Shown here: positions 33,714 through 42,687 of the stretch, piece by piece
How positions within the stretch are numbered: position 1 is the stretch's first letter
Layout: every line of letters starts with the position of its first letter
NCBI RefSeq assembly: GCF_017814435.1
Contig: NZ_JAGJCB010000021.1
Coordinates: forward strand, 1 to 60,965
DNA: 60,965 nucleotides
Source: Mariniflexile gromovii
GTDB lineage: Bacteria > Bacteroidota > Bacteroidia > Flavobacteriales > Flavobacteriaceae
Direction: 5' to 3'
Made by a program: the position numbers and the translations under genes
The notes under the pieces: model-generated
What the model was told of the DNA's origin: nothing
Seen by the model: the letters and a program-made list of their open reading frames with translations, nothing else
Databases searched by the model: none

Positions 33714-35882
33714 TTAATCTTCATCAGGTTTGGCCAATTGAAAATTGGGGTGTCCAGATTGCCAATAAAAGAAAGCAAACATGCCTGCTAATTCATTTAT
33801 AGTATCTGTTAGTTTGGTGCCTCCACCATGGCCACCTTCAAAGTTAGTTAAAAATAAAATGGGTTTATCAGAGGTATTGGCCGCTTGCAATTTAGCTGCA
33901 AACTTTGCAGGTTGCCATGCTATAACACGTGGATCATTTATTCCAGCCGTAATTAACATAGCAGGGTATTCAGTATCAGGCTCTATGTGATGATAAGAAT
34001 CCATTTCCAATAAACCTTTAAATTCTTCAGGATCTTTAACCGTACCAAATTCAGGTGTGTTTACGGGTCCGTTTGGAGTTTCTTCCATCCTAACGGTATT
34101 CATGGCTCCTACCATAGGCGCTCCTGCAACAAATAAATCTGGGCGTTCTGTTATAGCCCTTCCAACAAAAATTCCTCCAGCACTTCCTCCAAAAATGGAT
34201 AATTTACTTGGAATGGTATAGCCTTCGTTAATCAAATATTCTGCCGTTGCAATGCCATCTTTCCATGTATTAGGTTTTGTTTCTTTTTGGCCTGCTCTAT
34301 GCCATGCTTCGCCCAACTCTCCACCACCTCTTACATGTGGCACCACCAACACACCATTGTATAAAGTATACGCCAATGTGATAGGGCTAAAAAACGGATT
34401 AGTAGAACTACCATAAGCACCATAAGTGTAGATTACCGTAGGGTTTTGCCCATCCATTTCTATGTTCTTTTTATGAATAATGGAAACTGGCACCATAACG
34501 CCATCGTGAGATCTAACCATAACTTCTTTAGCTATCAAGTTATCTAATTCCGGATATTCCACAGGAGTTGATAATTGTTGATGCGTAAATGTGTTTGTTG
34601 CTGGATGATATAAAAACCGTTTGCTTGGAGATGTCCAACCTGAAATGGATATCCAAATTTCAGATGATTCGCTATTTTTACTTTCCAAATCAACTTGACC
34701 CGCCGCAAATGGTAATTGAAGTTTTACAGGAACTTTTTTATTGTTAGGAAGAAAATACACATTGGCTTCTACCCCATTTTTCATAACAGCATAATAGAGT
34801 CCATCTTTAGTAACTTCTAAATCGGTTATCATTTCAGATTTAGATTCTGAAACAATAGTTTTAGCATTCGAAAAAGCGGGTGCCTTTAGTGACGCTTTCA
34901 AAATTTTATAATTGGATGCATCTTTGAAAGAAAGAAAATAAATATATTTATTATCGACGTCAAAATTAACAACGTTATTAATTCGCTCCATTAATATTTT
35001 CCATTTCGTGTTTGAATCGGATTGAGGTTCTTTATAAAATACTTCCAAACTATTATCTACGGAAGATATAAGCAGTAAATCTAAATTTGATTCTTCAGAG
35101 TAAATTACAATAGGATATTCTTCACTTTCAATAGGAACTTCGGGATGCAATTCAGATGAAAAAACCAAAGCGTCTGCTTCTTGTTCGGTTTCCATTTTAT
35201 GAATATAAACCTTTGTAAAAACCCCTCTATTCATATCTGTTACATCGGGAGAATTTAACTTATTGTAATAGAATTCTTTACCGGATTTTAACCATGATAT
35301 ACCTGAAGCCAAATGCAATATTTCGGGAAATCTTTCTCCGTTCTCTGTAAAAATCAAAGTCTCTGGATTCTCAGAACCGTTAGCTGCAACGGTTACAGCT
35401 ATTTTATCTCCTTGTATATTAGGGCTAATTGATTGGATAGCATATGTTTCATCAGTACCTTCTTTATAGGTTTCTGGATCAAAAAAAAGAGATTCTTCTC
35501 CTTCATAGCCATTTCGTTTATACATTTTAGCAATCTCTTCACCAGGGACGCGCTTTAAATAATAGTAAACATTACTCTTGGTAATTTTTAAACCATTCAC
35601 TGAGGAAGCTCTCCTATCTATCAACTCCATCATTTTATCAAATAATACCTTTTTTCCTGAAATACTATTTAAAACGGAGGATGCATAATTTGCGTTTTCT
35701 TTCATCCATGAAACAACTTCTGGATTACTTAAATCTTCCATATATTGATATGGATCTTCTAATGTTATGCCATGATATTGGTTAGTTACAACTTTAACTG
35801 GAGCTAAAGCTGGCTTAATGGATTCTTGCGCATTTATAGCAAAGCCTACCACCATTAATACAGTACTTAATATTTTTTTCAT
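33714..35882 (-). CDS. Prolyl oligopeptidase family (S9) serine peptidase
   Basis: 722 residues with signal peptide (VVGFAINAQ|ES), so periplasmic or secreted. N-terminal part: GITLEDPYQYMEDL followed by a seven-bladed propeller (about 70-430). C-terminal alpha/beta hydrolase with S567 (FGGSAGG), D650 (GINDPRV) and H685 (EGGHGGG). Such enzymes cut short peptides after proline. All catalytic residues are intact. The stop lies 7 bp from element B. The upstream gap of 190 bp is divergent with the second HGIN gene. Confidence 0.94.
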   Translation of the reverse strand: MKKILSTVLMVVGFAINAQESIKPALAPVKVVTNQYHGITLEDPYQYMEDLSNPEVVSWMKENANYASSVLNSISGKKVLFDKMMELIDRRASSVNGLKITKSNVYYYLKRVPGEEIAKMYKRNGYEGEESLFFDPETYKEGTDETYAIQSISPNIQGDKIAVTVAANGSENPETLIFTENGERFPEILHLASGISWLKSGKEFYYNKLNSPDVTDMNRGVFTKVYIHKMETEQEADALVFSSELHPEVPIESEEYPIVIYSEESNLDLLLISSVDNSLEVFYKEPQSDSNTKWKILMERINNVVNFDVDNKYIYFLSFKDASNYKILKASLKAPAFSNAKTIVSESKSEMITDLEVTKDGLYYAVMKNGVEANVYFLPNNKKVPVKLQLPFAAGQVDLESKNSESSEIWISISGWTSPSKRFLYHPATNTFTHQQLSTPVEYPELDNLIAKEVMVRSHDGVMVPVSIIHKKNIEMDGQNPTVIYTYGAYGSSTNPFFSPITLAYTLYNGVLVVPHVRGGGELGEAWHRAGQKETKPNTWKDGIATAEYLINEGYTIPSKLSIFGGSAGGIFVGRAITERPDLFVAGAPMVGAMNTVRMEETPNGPVNTPEFGTVKDPEEFKGLLEMDSYHHIEPDTEYPAMLITAGINDPRVIAWQPAKFAAKLQAANTSDKPILFLTNFEGGHGGGTKLTDTINELAGMFAFFYWQSGHPNFQLAKPDED

Positions 35883-36039
35883 AATAATTTAATTATCAAC
35901 AGTTTAACCTTAAAAATAAATTATCAAAAAACTCTTAGGAATAGTCTTCAATTTACAAAAATAAAGCATGCCTTTATAAATTAAAGGAACCTATTTTTTT
36001 TCGTAGAAGCTTAAATTAAGGTTTAGTATGGTTTTTGCT

Positions 36040-36047
36040 TATCTTTG
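36040..36047 (+). promoter_or_regulatory. Candidate -7 element TATCTTTG
   Basis: TAnnTTTG match ending 27 nt before the ATG of the second HGIN gene, the same distance as at 11339-11346. Confidence 0.45.
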
Positions 36048-36074
36048 TTAACACAACAACTTTCTTTCAAATCG

Positions 36075-36911
36075 ATGAATAAACCATTTTTCACTATTTT
36101 ATTTGTTTTATTTTTCTGCTTTATTTCTGAGGCACAAAAACCCGAAAAAGTAAAAGGAAATAAAAATGTGACCGTCATTCAAACAGAAATCAACCCATTT
36201 CATACCATTATTGTTGATGAAGATTTTGATATTGAAATAATTTATAACACCGTACCTTCCGTAACTATTGAAACCGATGAAAACTTACATGAATTTATAA
36301 AGTTTAATGTGAGTAACGGTGTTTTATCGTTTGATAAAACTGCAAAAATCACCTCAAAAAAAAGATTGAATATAACCGTTAATTATGATGATAGTTTAAA
36401 CAATATTAAAACCACCGATTCTGGCGAAATACTGTCGTTAACTACCATGGATCTGGAAAATGCTATTCTTATAACAGAAGGTTCTTCAAAAGCGGGTTTA
36501 ACTATAAAAACCACCAATTTTGAGTTTCAAAGTAATGGGAAATCCAAAGTGAAGCTTAATTTAACCTGCGAGAATGCAAAACTATCATTAACCGATAATA
36601 GTAAAATTGACGCACTAATATACGCGCCTGTAACCAATATCGATTTATATCAACATGCCAGCGCCAATATTGAAGGGGAAACCAATGAATTTGGATTAAG
36701 AACCGATAATTCTTCAGGGTTTAATGGTAAAAATTTTACTGCTACAACTTGTAACACTTTAAACGAAATGTCCAGTGACGCCTTTATAGAAGTTACAGAT
36801 ACCGTAACTATTGATGCTTCGGGTACCAGTAGTGTTTATTTGTATGGAGAACCTAAAATTATTATAAATAAACTTAGGGGCACTTCTAAACTTCAAAAGA
36901 AAGAAAAATAA
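36075..36911 (+). CDS. Head GIN (DUF2807) domain secreted protein
   Basis: 278 residues from the ATG at 36075, which begins a good signal peptide (FTILFVLFFCFISEAQ|KP); the frame is open 30 bp further upstream without a better start. The rest is the DUF2807 beta-helix, similar in design to the lipoprotein gene at 32829 but lacking the TSGSD ladder and the lipobox. The paralogue suggests functional specialisation. A -7 box TATCTTTG stands 27 nt upstream. Convergent with the first YceI gene after 40 bp. Confidence 0.8.
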   Translation: MNKPFFTILFVLFFCFISEAQKPEKVKGNKNVTVIQTEINPFHTIIVDEDFDIEIIYNTVPSVTIETDENLHEFIKFNVSNGVLSFDKTAKITSKKRLNITVNYDDSLNNIKTTDSGEILSLTTMDLENAILITEGSSKAGLTIKTTNFEFQSNGKSKVKLNLTCENAKLSLTDNSKIDALIYAPVTNIDLYQHASANIEGETNEFGLRTDNSSGFNGKNFTATTCNTLNEMSSDAFIEVTDTVTIDASGTSSVYLYGEPKIIINKLRGTSKLQKKEK

Positions 36912-36951
36912 TAGCAATACACTATACTAGAATTTGAACTATTATAATATT

Positions 36952-37542
36952 TTATTTTTCTATAACTCCCAATTGAAAATGGATTTCAATTTTATCATCT
37001 ACAGAAATGAGTCCGAAAATTTTTTTAGGTGCTTCTAGATTATAATCGGATAAACTTATTCTTAAGTCTCCAGCAATTCGCAAGGTTTCGTTATTTTTAA
37101 CCTTTACAGGAATTTTATAGCTTTTGGTTATTCCAGCAATTTCAATATTTACCAGTGCGTGAACATCCAAGGTGTTTTCAATTTGACTAATTTCCTTTAA
37201 ATACAATTTAATTTGAGGATATCTATCGGCTTTTAGAATTTTTTGAAAATCGCTATTTATAGCTTTTCCTCCGCAGTCGAAACAATCAGTTTCTAAAATT
37301 AATGCGGTTTTATTGAAAACCATTTTATCACTTTTCAGGTGATACGTTACCTGTATTGGGTTTTTAAATTTATTAATATTAAATACACAAGAAAAGTTAC
37401 TTACATTGGTAGTACCCTTCACAAACAAAGAACTTTCTGCAGTTATAACAACCGATGTGCTTTTACTAACCGAGTCTCTAGTTGTAAAAGCTACTGCTGT
37501 TAAAATAGCAATTAAAAATACAAACTTCTTGATAATCATCAT
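36952..37542 (-). CDS. YceI family protein (first copy)
   Basis: 196 residues from the ATG at 37542 (adjacent Met at 37539). Signal peptide region KKFVFLIAILTAVAF. The YceI lipocalin-like fold is seen in SSLFVKGTTNVSNFSC, the DCFDCGGKAINS segment with two cysteines, and ISLSDYNLEAPKKIFGLISV near the end. YceI proteins bind polyisoprenoids or related lipids in the periplasm. Last gene of a possible YceI-porin-YceI unit, 121 bp after the porin gene. It is diverged from the copy at 38956. Confidence 0.82.
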   Translation of the reverse strand: MMIIKKFVFLIAILTAVAFTTRDSVSKSTSVVITAESSLFVKGTTNVSNFSCVFNINKFKNPIQVTYHLKSDKMVFNKTALILETDCFDCGGKAINSDFQKILKADRYPQIKLYLKEISQIENTLDVHALVNIEIAGITKSYKIPVKVKNNETLRIAGDLRISLSDYNLEAPKKIFGLISVDDKIEIHFQLGVIEK

Positions 37543-37663
37543 ATTAAAACTAATATTCGTAAATTTTATTATAAAATACAAGTCTCAAAAGTAAGTGCCA
37601 ATTTTAATTAATTTAATGGAATACCTACCTTTGAGACTTGTTGGGGTTTTAATTGTTTTTATA

Positions 37664-38932
37664 TTAGAAACTTATGGCAGCTTCAATTACAAGACCGTTA
37701 AACTTACCATCTTCTAACAAGTTTCCAGTTGGGTAATCGTTATATTTTTGGTTTACATATTCAGCTTTTAACAAGATGTTTTTTGTCATAAACCAACCAG
37801 CACCTAGTTGGAATCTGTTTATGCTTACATCATCGCCACTAGCTAATTCAGCATTTACAGTATTGTATCGAGTACCTAAATAAACGTTCTCTTTAGCACC
37901 AAATCTATAGATAAGTTCACCTGCGTATTGTGTAGCTTTTCTTCTATCGGCTTCAGTTAAAGCTCTTCCTGAAGTTAACTCAACAGTTCCAAAAACTTCC
38001 AAACCTCCATATTTTAAGAAAGGATTAATCATAACTGCAGTAATTTTGTTTTTGAATCCTGGGTCGAAACGTCCAGATCTAAAGTTATCGCTAGTTGCAG
38101 TGGCATCTTGCATCACACTGTAATATCTAGAACCTGCTCTGTCTGCTGTGTATAAATAAACAGATGGTGCGTATCCTGTATTATATAAAGAGCCAGATAA
38201 TCTAAATCTAAAATCGTCGTTAATTTGTTTATCATAACCTACTTTAGCTAAAAATGCAGCGCCTCCTGTAGTACCATTTGCTATCTTAACATTTTGGTTA
38301 AGTTTACCGTTAGAGAACCCAATCATTCCGAATAATCCACTATTGCATTGGTAAAAAACTTCAGCGCCTACTTCGGTTGTAAAAGAATCCATAATTAAGT
38401 TTCCAACAAACGGATTGAAAAGTGTTTGTGCATTATCACTTCTTCTAAAGTGCGCATCACCGTAGTTATTTTCCATGTGTCCAATTTTAATAGTGGTTTT
38501 TTTCATAAGGTCTTCCAAAAAGCCTTCACTAATAAAATTTAATTTATCAATTTGGAAATATCCACCTTTAACATAAGGTTCTGGGTGGTGTCTAGAAGAT
38601 AGATATGTTCTTAAATGCATTCTAACACCATCATAAAGTGCCACGTCTAAATCTAAATTGGCAGTTGCTAAGTTAAAATTGCTTCCAATTTCGCCTAAAG
38701 GAACAGCTCCAGAGTTCTCATTGTCCAAAGCTTGGAATTGAAGTGTAGAAGCACCACCAACTCTAACTTTTACACCATCAAAAGTTGTAACAGTATCTTT
38801 ACGCGTCTCAAAAACACCTATACCATCTTGGTCTTGTGGTTGAAAATTATCTAAATTTCGGTTTTGGGCATTTATACCGAACCCTACTAATGCGATTCCT
38901 AAGAATATTGCTTTATTTAATATTGATTTCAT
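37664..38932 (-). CDS. Outer-membrane porin (beta-barrel)
   Basis: 422 residues. Signal peptide (ALVGFGINAQ|NR), then a beta-barrel with many amphipathic strands ending in an aromatic residue (NGLVIEAAISF). Features such as VRVGGASTLQFQALD near the start, HLRTYLSSRHHPEPY and YLGTRYNT are those of Bacteroidota porins of the OprO/P-like class. It sits between two YceI genes, 23 bp after one. The substrate is unknown. Confidence 0.8.
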   Translation of the reverse strand: MKSILNKAIFLGIALVGFGINAQNRNLDNFQPQDQDGIGVFETRKDTVTTFDGVKVRVGGASTLQFQALDNENSGAVPLGEIGSNFNLATANLDLDVALYDGVRMHLRTYLSSRHHPEPYVKGGYFQIDKLNFISEGFLEDLMKKTTIKIGHMENNYGDAHFRRSDNAQTLFNPFVGNLIMDSFTTEVGAEVFYQCNSGLFGMIGFSNGKLNQNVKIANGTTGGAAFLAKVGYDKQINDDFRFRLSGSLYNTGYAPSVYLYTADRAGSRYYSVMQDATATSDNFRSGRFDPGFKNKITAVMINPFLKYGGLEVFGTVELTSGRALTEADRRKATQYAGELIYRFGAKENVYLGTRYNTVNAELASGDDVSINRFQLGAGWFMTKNILLKAEYVNQKYNDYPTGNLLEDGKFNGLVIEAAISF

Positions 38933-38955
38933 GATTTTTGTTTTTTATTTGTTGA

Positions 38956-39540
38956 TTATTTATATATGGTTGAAAATTTAATTGTTATATCATCACCCGT
39001 TGTGATGGTGCCTAATAAAGCTGTTGGAGGATCGATTTTAAAGTCGGTCATTTTAATTTTCTTTTCACCTGTAAGCGTAATTTTACCGTCTACTATGCTA
39101 AGAGAAAACTCTAAAGGAATGCTTTTTTTAACTCCAGAAATACTTAAGTTTCCTTCTGCTTTAATTACAAATTTGCCATTTCCTTTATTTACTGTTTCTT
39201 TTACACTAGTTAATTGAAAAGAAATATTTTTGTGGCTGCTTGTATTTAAAGCTTTATAGGTGTTTTTATCCATGCTAGACTTACCACTTTTAAGGCTTTC
39301 TGCAACTATATTAATGGTACATGACTCAATTTCACCTGCTTCAAGACTTTTAAAAACTATTTTTCCACTTTGTTGTTCGGCAGTTAAGTGCCAATCGTGT
39401 AAACTTGAAGTTCCTAAAACCGTTAATGTAGATTCTTTGTTTACTAAATTAAATTGTTGGGCTTGGATTGAATGAGATGTGAAGACTAAAAGAAGCATAA
39501 AGCCAAAAACTCTTTTAAACATTTTAATATTGCTATTCAT
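38956..39540 (-). CDS. YceI family protein (second copy)
   Basis: 194 residues from ATG 39540, or 188 from 39522, where the signal peptide (FKRVFGFMLLLVFTSHSIQA|QQ) begins. The YceI core is seen in STLTVLGTSSLHDWHL, MDKNTYKALNTSSHKNISFQ and MTDFKIDPPTALLGTITTGDD. Probable periplasmic lipid carrier or stress protein. First gene of the YceI-porin-YceI group. Confidence 0.88.
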   Translation of the reverse strand: MNSNIKMFKRVFGFMLLLVFTSHSIQAQQFNLVNKESTLTVLGTSSLHDWHLTAEQQSGKIVFKSLEAGEIESCTINIVAESLKSGKSSMDKNTYKALNTSSHKNISFQLTSVKETVNKGNGKFVIKAEGNLSISGVKKSIPLEFSLSIVDGKITLTGEKKIKMTDFKIDPPTALLGTITTGDDITIKFSTIYK

Positions 39541-39646
39541 AATTTTGATTTTTATTATGAAGCAAATTTCTTAGTTAAGCAAGTATTAAAATATGATAAT
39601 AGTCATATTACTAATTTTTTGATTCTAGGCAAGTAAATTTTCACCA

Positions 39647-39682
39647 CAAAAAAAGAGGCCCACAGCACATTGAAGACCTCTT
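39647..39682 (-). terminator. Probable terminator after the GH13 gene
   Basis: A 6-bp stem (AAGAGG with CCTCTT) and a purine-rich loop, followed on the minus strand by a T-run. The stem is short. Confidence 0.5.
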
Positions 39683-39775
39683 AAATAACTAAATATCAAT
39701 TTAGTAAAACGTAAAATTCATTTTAATTAATGGACCAAAAAAAATGACATCAAATTAATTAGTTAAGAAAAAATT

Positions 39776-41614
39776 TTAAAACTTTGTTGATAGAATAGTA
39801 ATTCCTTTTGAATTTAGTAGCATGTCTTTTCCCCAAATAAACACATCGTTATTCACAATATTTTTCAAAGTTTTTCCATATAAACATATTTCTTCAAAAT
39901 GTTCCAGATTAATAGTTATTGGTTCTTCATTTTTGTTGATAATAACAGCTACCGTTTCATTTTCAAAAATTCTAAACAATAAATACGTGCTATTAAATGG
40001 AGCAAAATGGATGGTTTTTCCTTTGTGTATGGCTTTACTTTTTTTACGATACAGCAATATTTGTTTTATAAAACCTTGCATATCTATTTGCGCATCGGTT
40101 AAACCTTTTCCTGTAAACGCATTTACGGCATCGCCTTCCCAACCACCTGGAAAATCACTACGAATTAAACCGTGATCGCCTGGGTTTGCGGAATCGTTCA
40201 TTAAAACTTCGGTGCCGTAATAAATTTGCGGTATTCGAGGTAAAGTTAAAATATAACCCACTGCCATTTTATTGCTCAATAAATCTTCATTTAATTGGGT
40301 AAAAATGCGGCTCATATCATGGTTATCGGGAAAAACCATAATGTCTTTTGGTGTTGCGTAGTGAAAGTCGTTTGCCAACCCTTCATACATTTTAACCAAG
40401 CCTGTGTCCCAGTTTTCTTGTTCATTTAAAGCGTTTACAATTTGACGTTGCATTGCAAAATCCATAGGGGATTTTAAGTTAGATTTATAACCATCCCTAT
40501 TAATAGCGCCTTTTTGCCAATATCCAATAATTAAAGGGTTGTAACTCCATTCTTCGCCAACAATATTAAAATTGGGGTATTGTTCCATGATAGCACCCGC
40601 CCACCGGCTCATAAACTCTTTATCAGAATATGGATAGGTATCTTGACGAATACCACCTAAATTGGCAGTTTCAATCCACCAAATACTGTTTTGAATGAGG
40701 TAGTTTGCCATAAATGGGTTGCGTTGATTTAAATCGGGCATCCCAGACATAAACCAACCATCATTCATTTGTTCACGGTCTTTTCTTGAAGCGTAAATAT
40801 CTTGGTTAATGGTACGTCTGTGATTGGATGTAATGATGGCTTTTTTATCCCACGAATCTTTGTTTTCTTCATAGTGATCCTGATAATTAACCCAATCATG
40901 AAATGGTAAATCCTTCATCCACCAATGTTCCAATCCGCAATGGTTTGCCACTTGATCCATAATAAGTTTCATCCCTTTTTCCTTGGTTTTATGTGCCAAC
41001 TCTAGATAATCTTCTAAAGTTCCAAACCGAGGATCGATTTCATAAAAATCGGTCATGGCATACCCATGATATGAACCACTGGGCATATTATTTGTTAATA
41101 CAGGGCATGACCAAATGGCGGTAAATCCCATACTTTCTATATAATCCAAATGATTGATAATTCCTTTAATATCGCCACCATGTCGCGCATAAGGATTGCT
41201 TCTATCAATGGTTTTTTCTAATAAATCTTCATTAATTTCGTTGGAAGGATTTCCTTTTGAAAATCGATCTGGGGTGATAAGATAGATAACATCTGAACTA
41301 TCAAACCCTACAAAATCTTCAGCAGGTTTTTTTCTCGATTTCAGTTCGTAGTTTTGTTCTATAACATCACCATTATCCAACTTAAATACAATATTGAATG
41401 CACCTGCCCTGGTTGTTTTATCTATTTCTAAATCTATAAATAAGTAATTATCACTATCGCCTTTATGTACACTTTTTATGGTTACACCCAAATAATTTAT
41501 TTCAGGTATAGCCATAGATATCATTGGGTGCCTTACCAATAACTGTAATTCAGAATTTTTAAACCCTACCCACCAATTGGAAGGCTCTATACGTTCAATA
41601 TCATTTCGTTTCAC
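39776..41614 (-). CDS. GH13 family glycosidase, cyclomaltodextrinase/neopullulanase-like
   Basis: 612 residues from a GTG start at 41614; no ATG lies upstream before a stop. N-terminal beta domain (1-100) of cyclomaltodextrinases, then a (beta/alpha)8 barrel with D325 (GGIRQDTYPY), E354 (IVGEEW) and D433 (FPDNHD). These hydrolyse alpha-1,4 or 1,6 linkages in maltodextrins or pullulan. No signal peptide is seen, so it appears cytosolic. Last gene of the PUL, 238 bp after glpF. An alpha-glucanase in a beta-glucan PUL is unexpected. Confidence 0.9.
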   Translation of the reverse strand: MKRNDIERIEPSNWWVGFKNSELQLLVRHPMISMAIPEINYLGVTIKSVHKGDSDNYLFIDLEIDKTTRAGAFNIVFKLDNGDVIEQNYELKSRKKPAEDFVGFDSSDVIYLITPDRFSKGNPSNEINEDLLEKTIDRSNPYARHGGDIKGIINHLDYIESMGFTAIWSCPVLTNNMPSGSYHGYAMTDFYEIDPRFGTLEDYLELAHKTKEKGMKLIMDQVANHCGLEHWWMKDLPFHDWVNYQDHYEENKDSWDKKAIITSNHRRTINQDIYASRKDREQMNDGWFMSGMPDLNQRNPFMANYLIQNSIWWIETANLGGIRQDTYPYSDKEFMSRWAGAIMEQYPNFNIVGEEWSYNPLIIGYWQKGAINRDGYKSNLKSPMDFAMQRQIVNALNEQENWDTGLVKMYEGLANDFHYATPKDIMVFPDNHDMSRIFTQLNEDLLSNKMAVGYILTLPRIPQIYYGTEVLMNDSANPGDHGLIRSDFPGGWEGDAVNAFTGKGLTDAQIDMQGFIKQILLYRKKSKAIHKGKTIHFAPFNSTYLLFRIFENETVAVIINKNEEPITINLEHFEEICLYGKTLKNIVNNDVFIWGKDMLLNSKGITILSTKF

Positions 41615-41852
41615 TATTATAAAAATTTTATGGCTTTAATTTTAATCCACTAAACAGTAAATATAAAACCTTAGCAACTTAATAAATATAATACAACTAT
41701 TATTATTTGAAATGAAATTTCATATATACAATCTATTTTTAATAAAATCTTTAAATGAAGTACCTAAAAAAACACTTTTGGCAATATTCACTGGATACTA
41801 TGTTTTATAAATAATTAGTATCAAAATAAAAATTAAAAAAAAACATTTCTAA

Positions 41853-42581
41853 TTACGACAAAGCCAACATTAAAAAAGCTGCCATAGAAGCCCCGATAAT
41901 AGGGCCCAAAATAGGAATCCAGGAATAACCCCAATCACTTGAAGCTTTATTTTTAATAGGAAGAAGTGCGTGCATAATTCGTGGACCTAAATCCCTCGCC
42001 GGATTAATAGCGTACCCTGTTGTACCACCTAATGACAAACCTATAGCCCAAACCAAAAAAGCAACGGGAACAGCACCTAAAGAACCTAAGCCTATTATGG
42101 TTTGTGTATCATTAATAGTTGCATTTGTAAAATATAGAATGGTGAAAATCAATACAAAAGTACCCACGATTTCACTAATTAAATTTGAAACCGTATTCCG
42201 AATTGCCGGTGCTGTACAAAAAACCGCTTTTTTGGTAGCGCCATCATCAGTAGCCTCGAAATGGTTTTTATAAACCAACCAAACAGTTGAAGCACCTAAC
42301 ATGGCACCTATCATTTGTGCTACAATATAAGAAGGTACCGACTCCCAAGGAAATTTACCAGCAATAGCTAACGCAATACTAACCGCAGGATTAATATGAG
42401 CACCACTATATGGCCCAGTTACAACCACCGCTACATAAACAGCCAATGCCCAACCTGCTGTGATAACAATCCAACCACTATTATTACCTATTGTTTTATT
42501 TAAAACGACGTTGGCAACTACGCCACCTCCTAATAAAATTAGTAAAGCTGTCCCTATAATTTCTGCTATAAATGGTGTCAT
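41853..42581 (-). CDS. glpF: Glycerol uptake facilitator (aquaglyceroporin)
   Basis: 242 residues with six membrane helices. Two NPA half-helix motifs, HINPAVSIAL and AINPARDLGPRIMHA, are present; the Asp after the second NPA (NPARD) marks glycerol-conducting rather than pure water channels. It imports glycerol by facilitated diffusion. It is part of the minus-strand series after glpK (106 bp). Confidence 0.95.
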   Translation of the reverse strand: MTPFIAEIIGTALLILLGGGVVANVVLNKTIGNNSGWIVITAGWALAVYVAVVVTGPYSGAHINPAVSIALAIAGKFPWESVPSYIVAQMIGAMLGASTVWLVYKNHFEATDDGATKKAVFCTAPAIRNTVSNLISEIVGTFVLIFTILYFTNATINDTQTIIGLGSLGAVPVAFLVWAIGLSLGGTTGYAINPARDLGPRIMHALLPIKNKASSDWGYSWIPILGPIIGASMAAFLMLALS

Positions 42582-42636
42582 AATTATTTATGTTTTGAAG
42601 GTTGATATACGATTTTATTGCTTTTAACTATTGAAA

Positions 42637-42678
42637 TTCGTGAATCGTGAATCGTGATGCGTAATTCTTAATTCGTAA
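42637..42678. repeat. Degenerate heptamer array, 6 units
   Basis: TTCGTGA, ATCGTGA twice, TGCGTAA, TTCTTAA, TTCGTAA, between glpK and glpF. Period 7, like the arrays at 5525 and 14664. Confidence 0.7.
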
Positions 42679-42687
42679 TTATTTTTA

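Noticed and set aside
36912-36951. Terminator between the convergent second HGIN and first YceI genes
   Set aside because: The 40-bp gap is AT-rich but shows no clear stem-loop.
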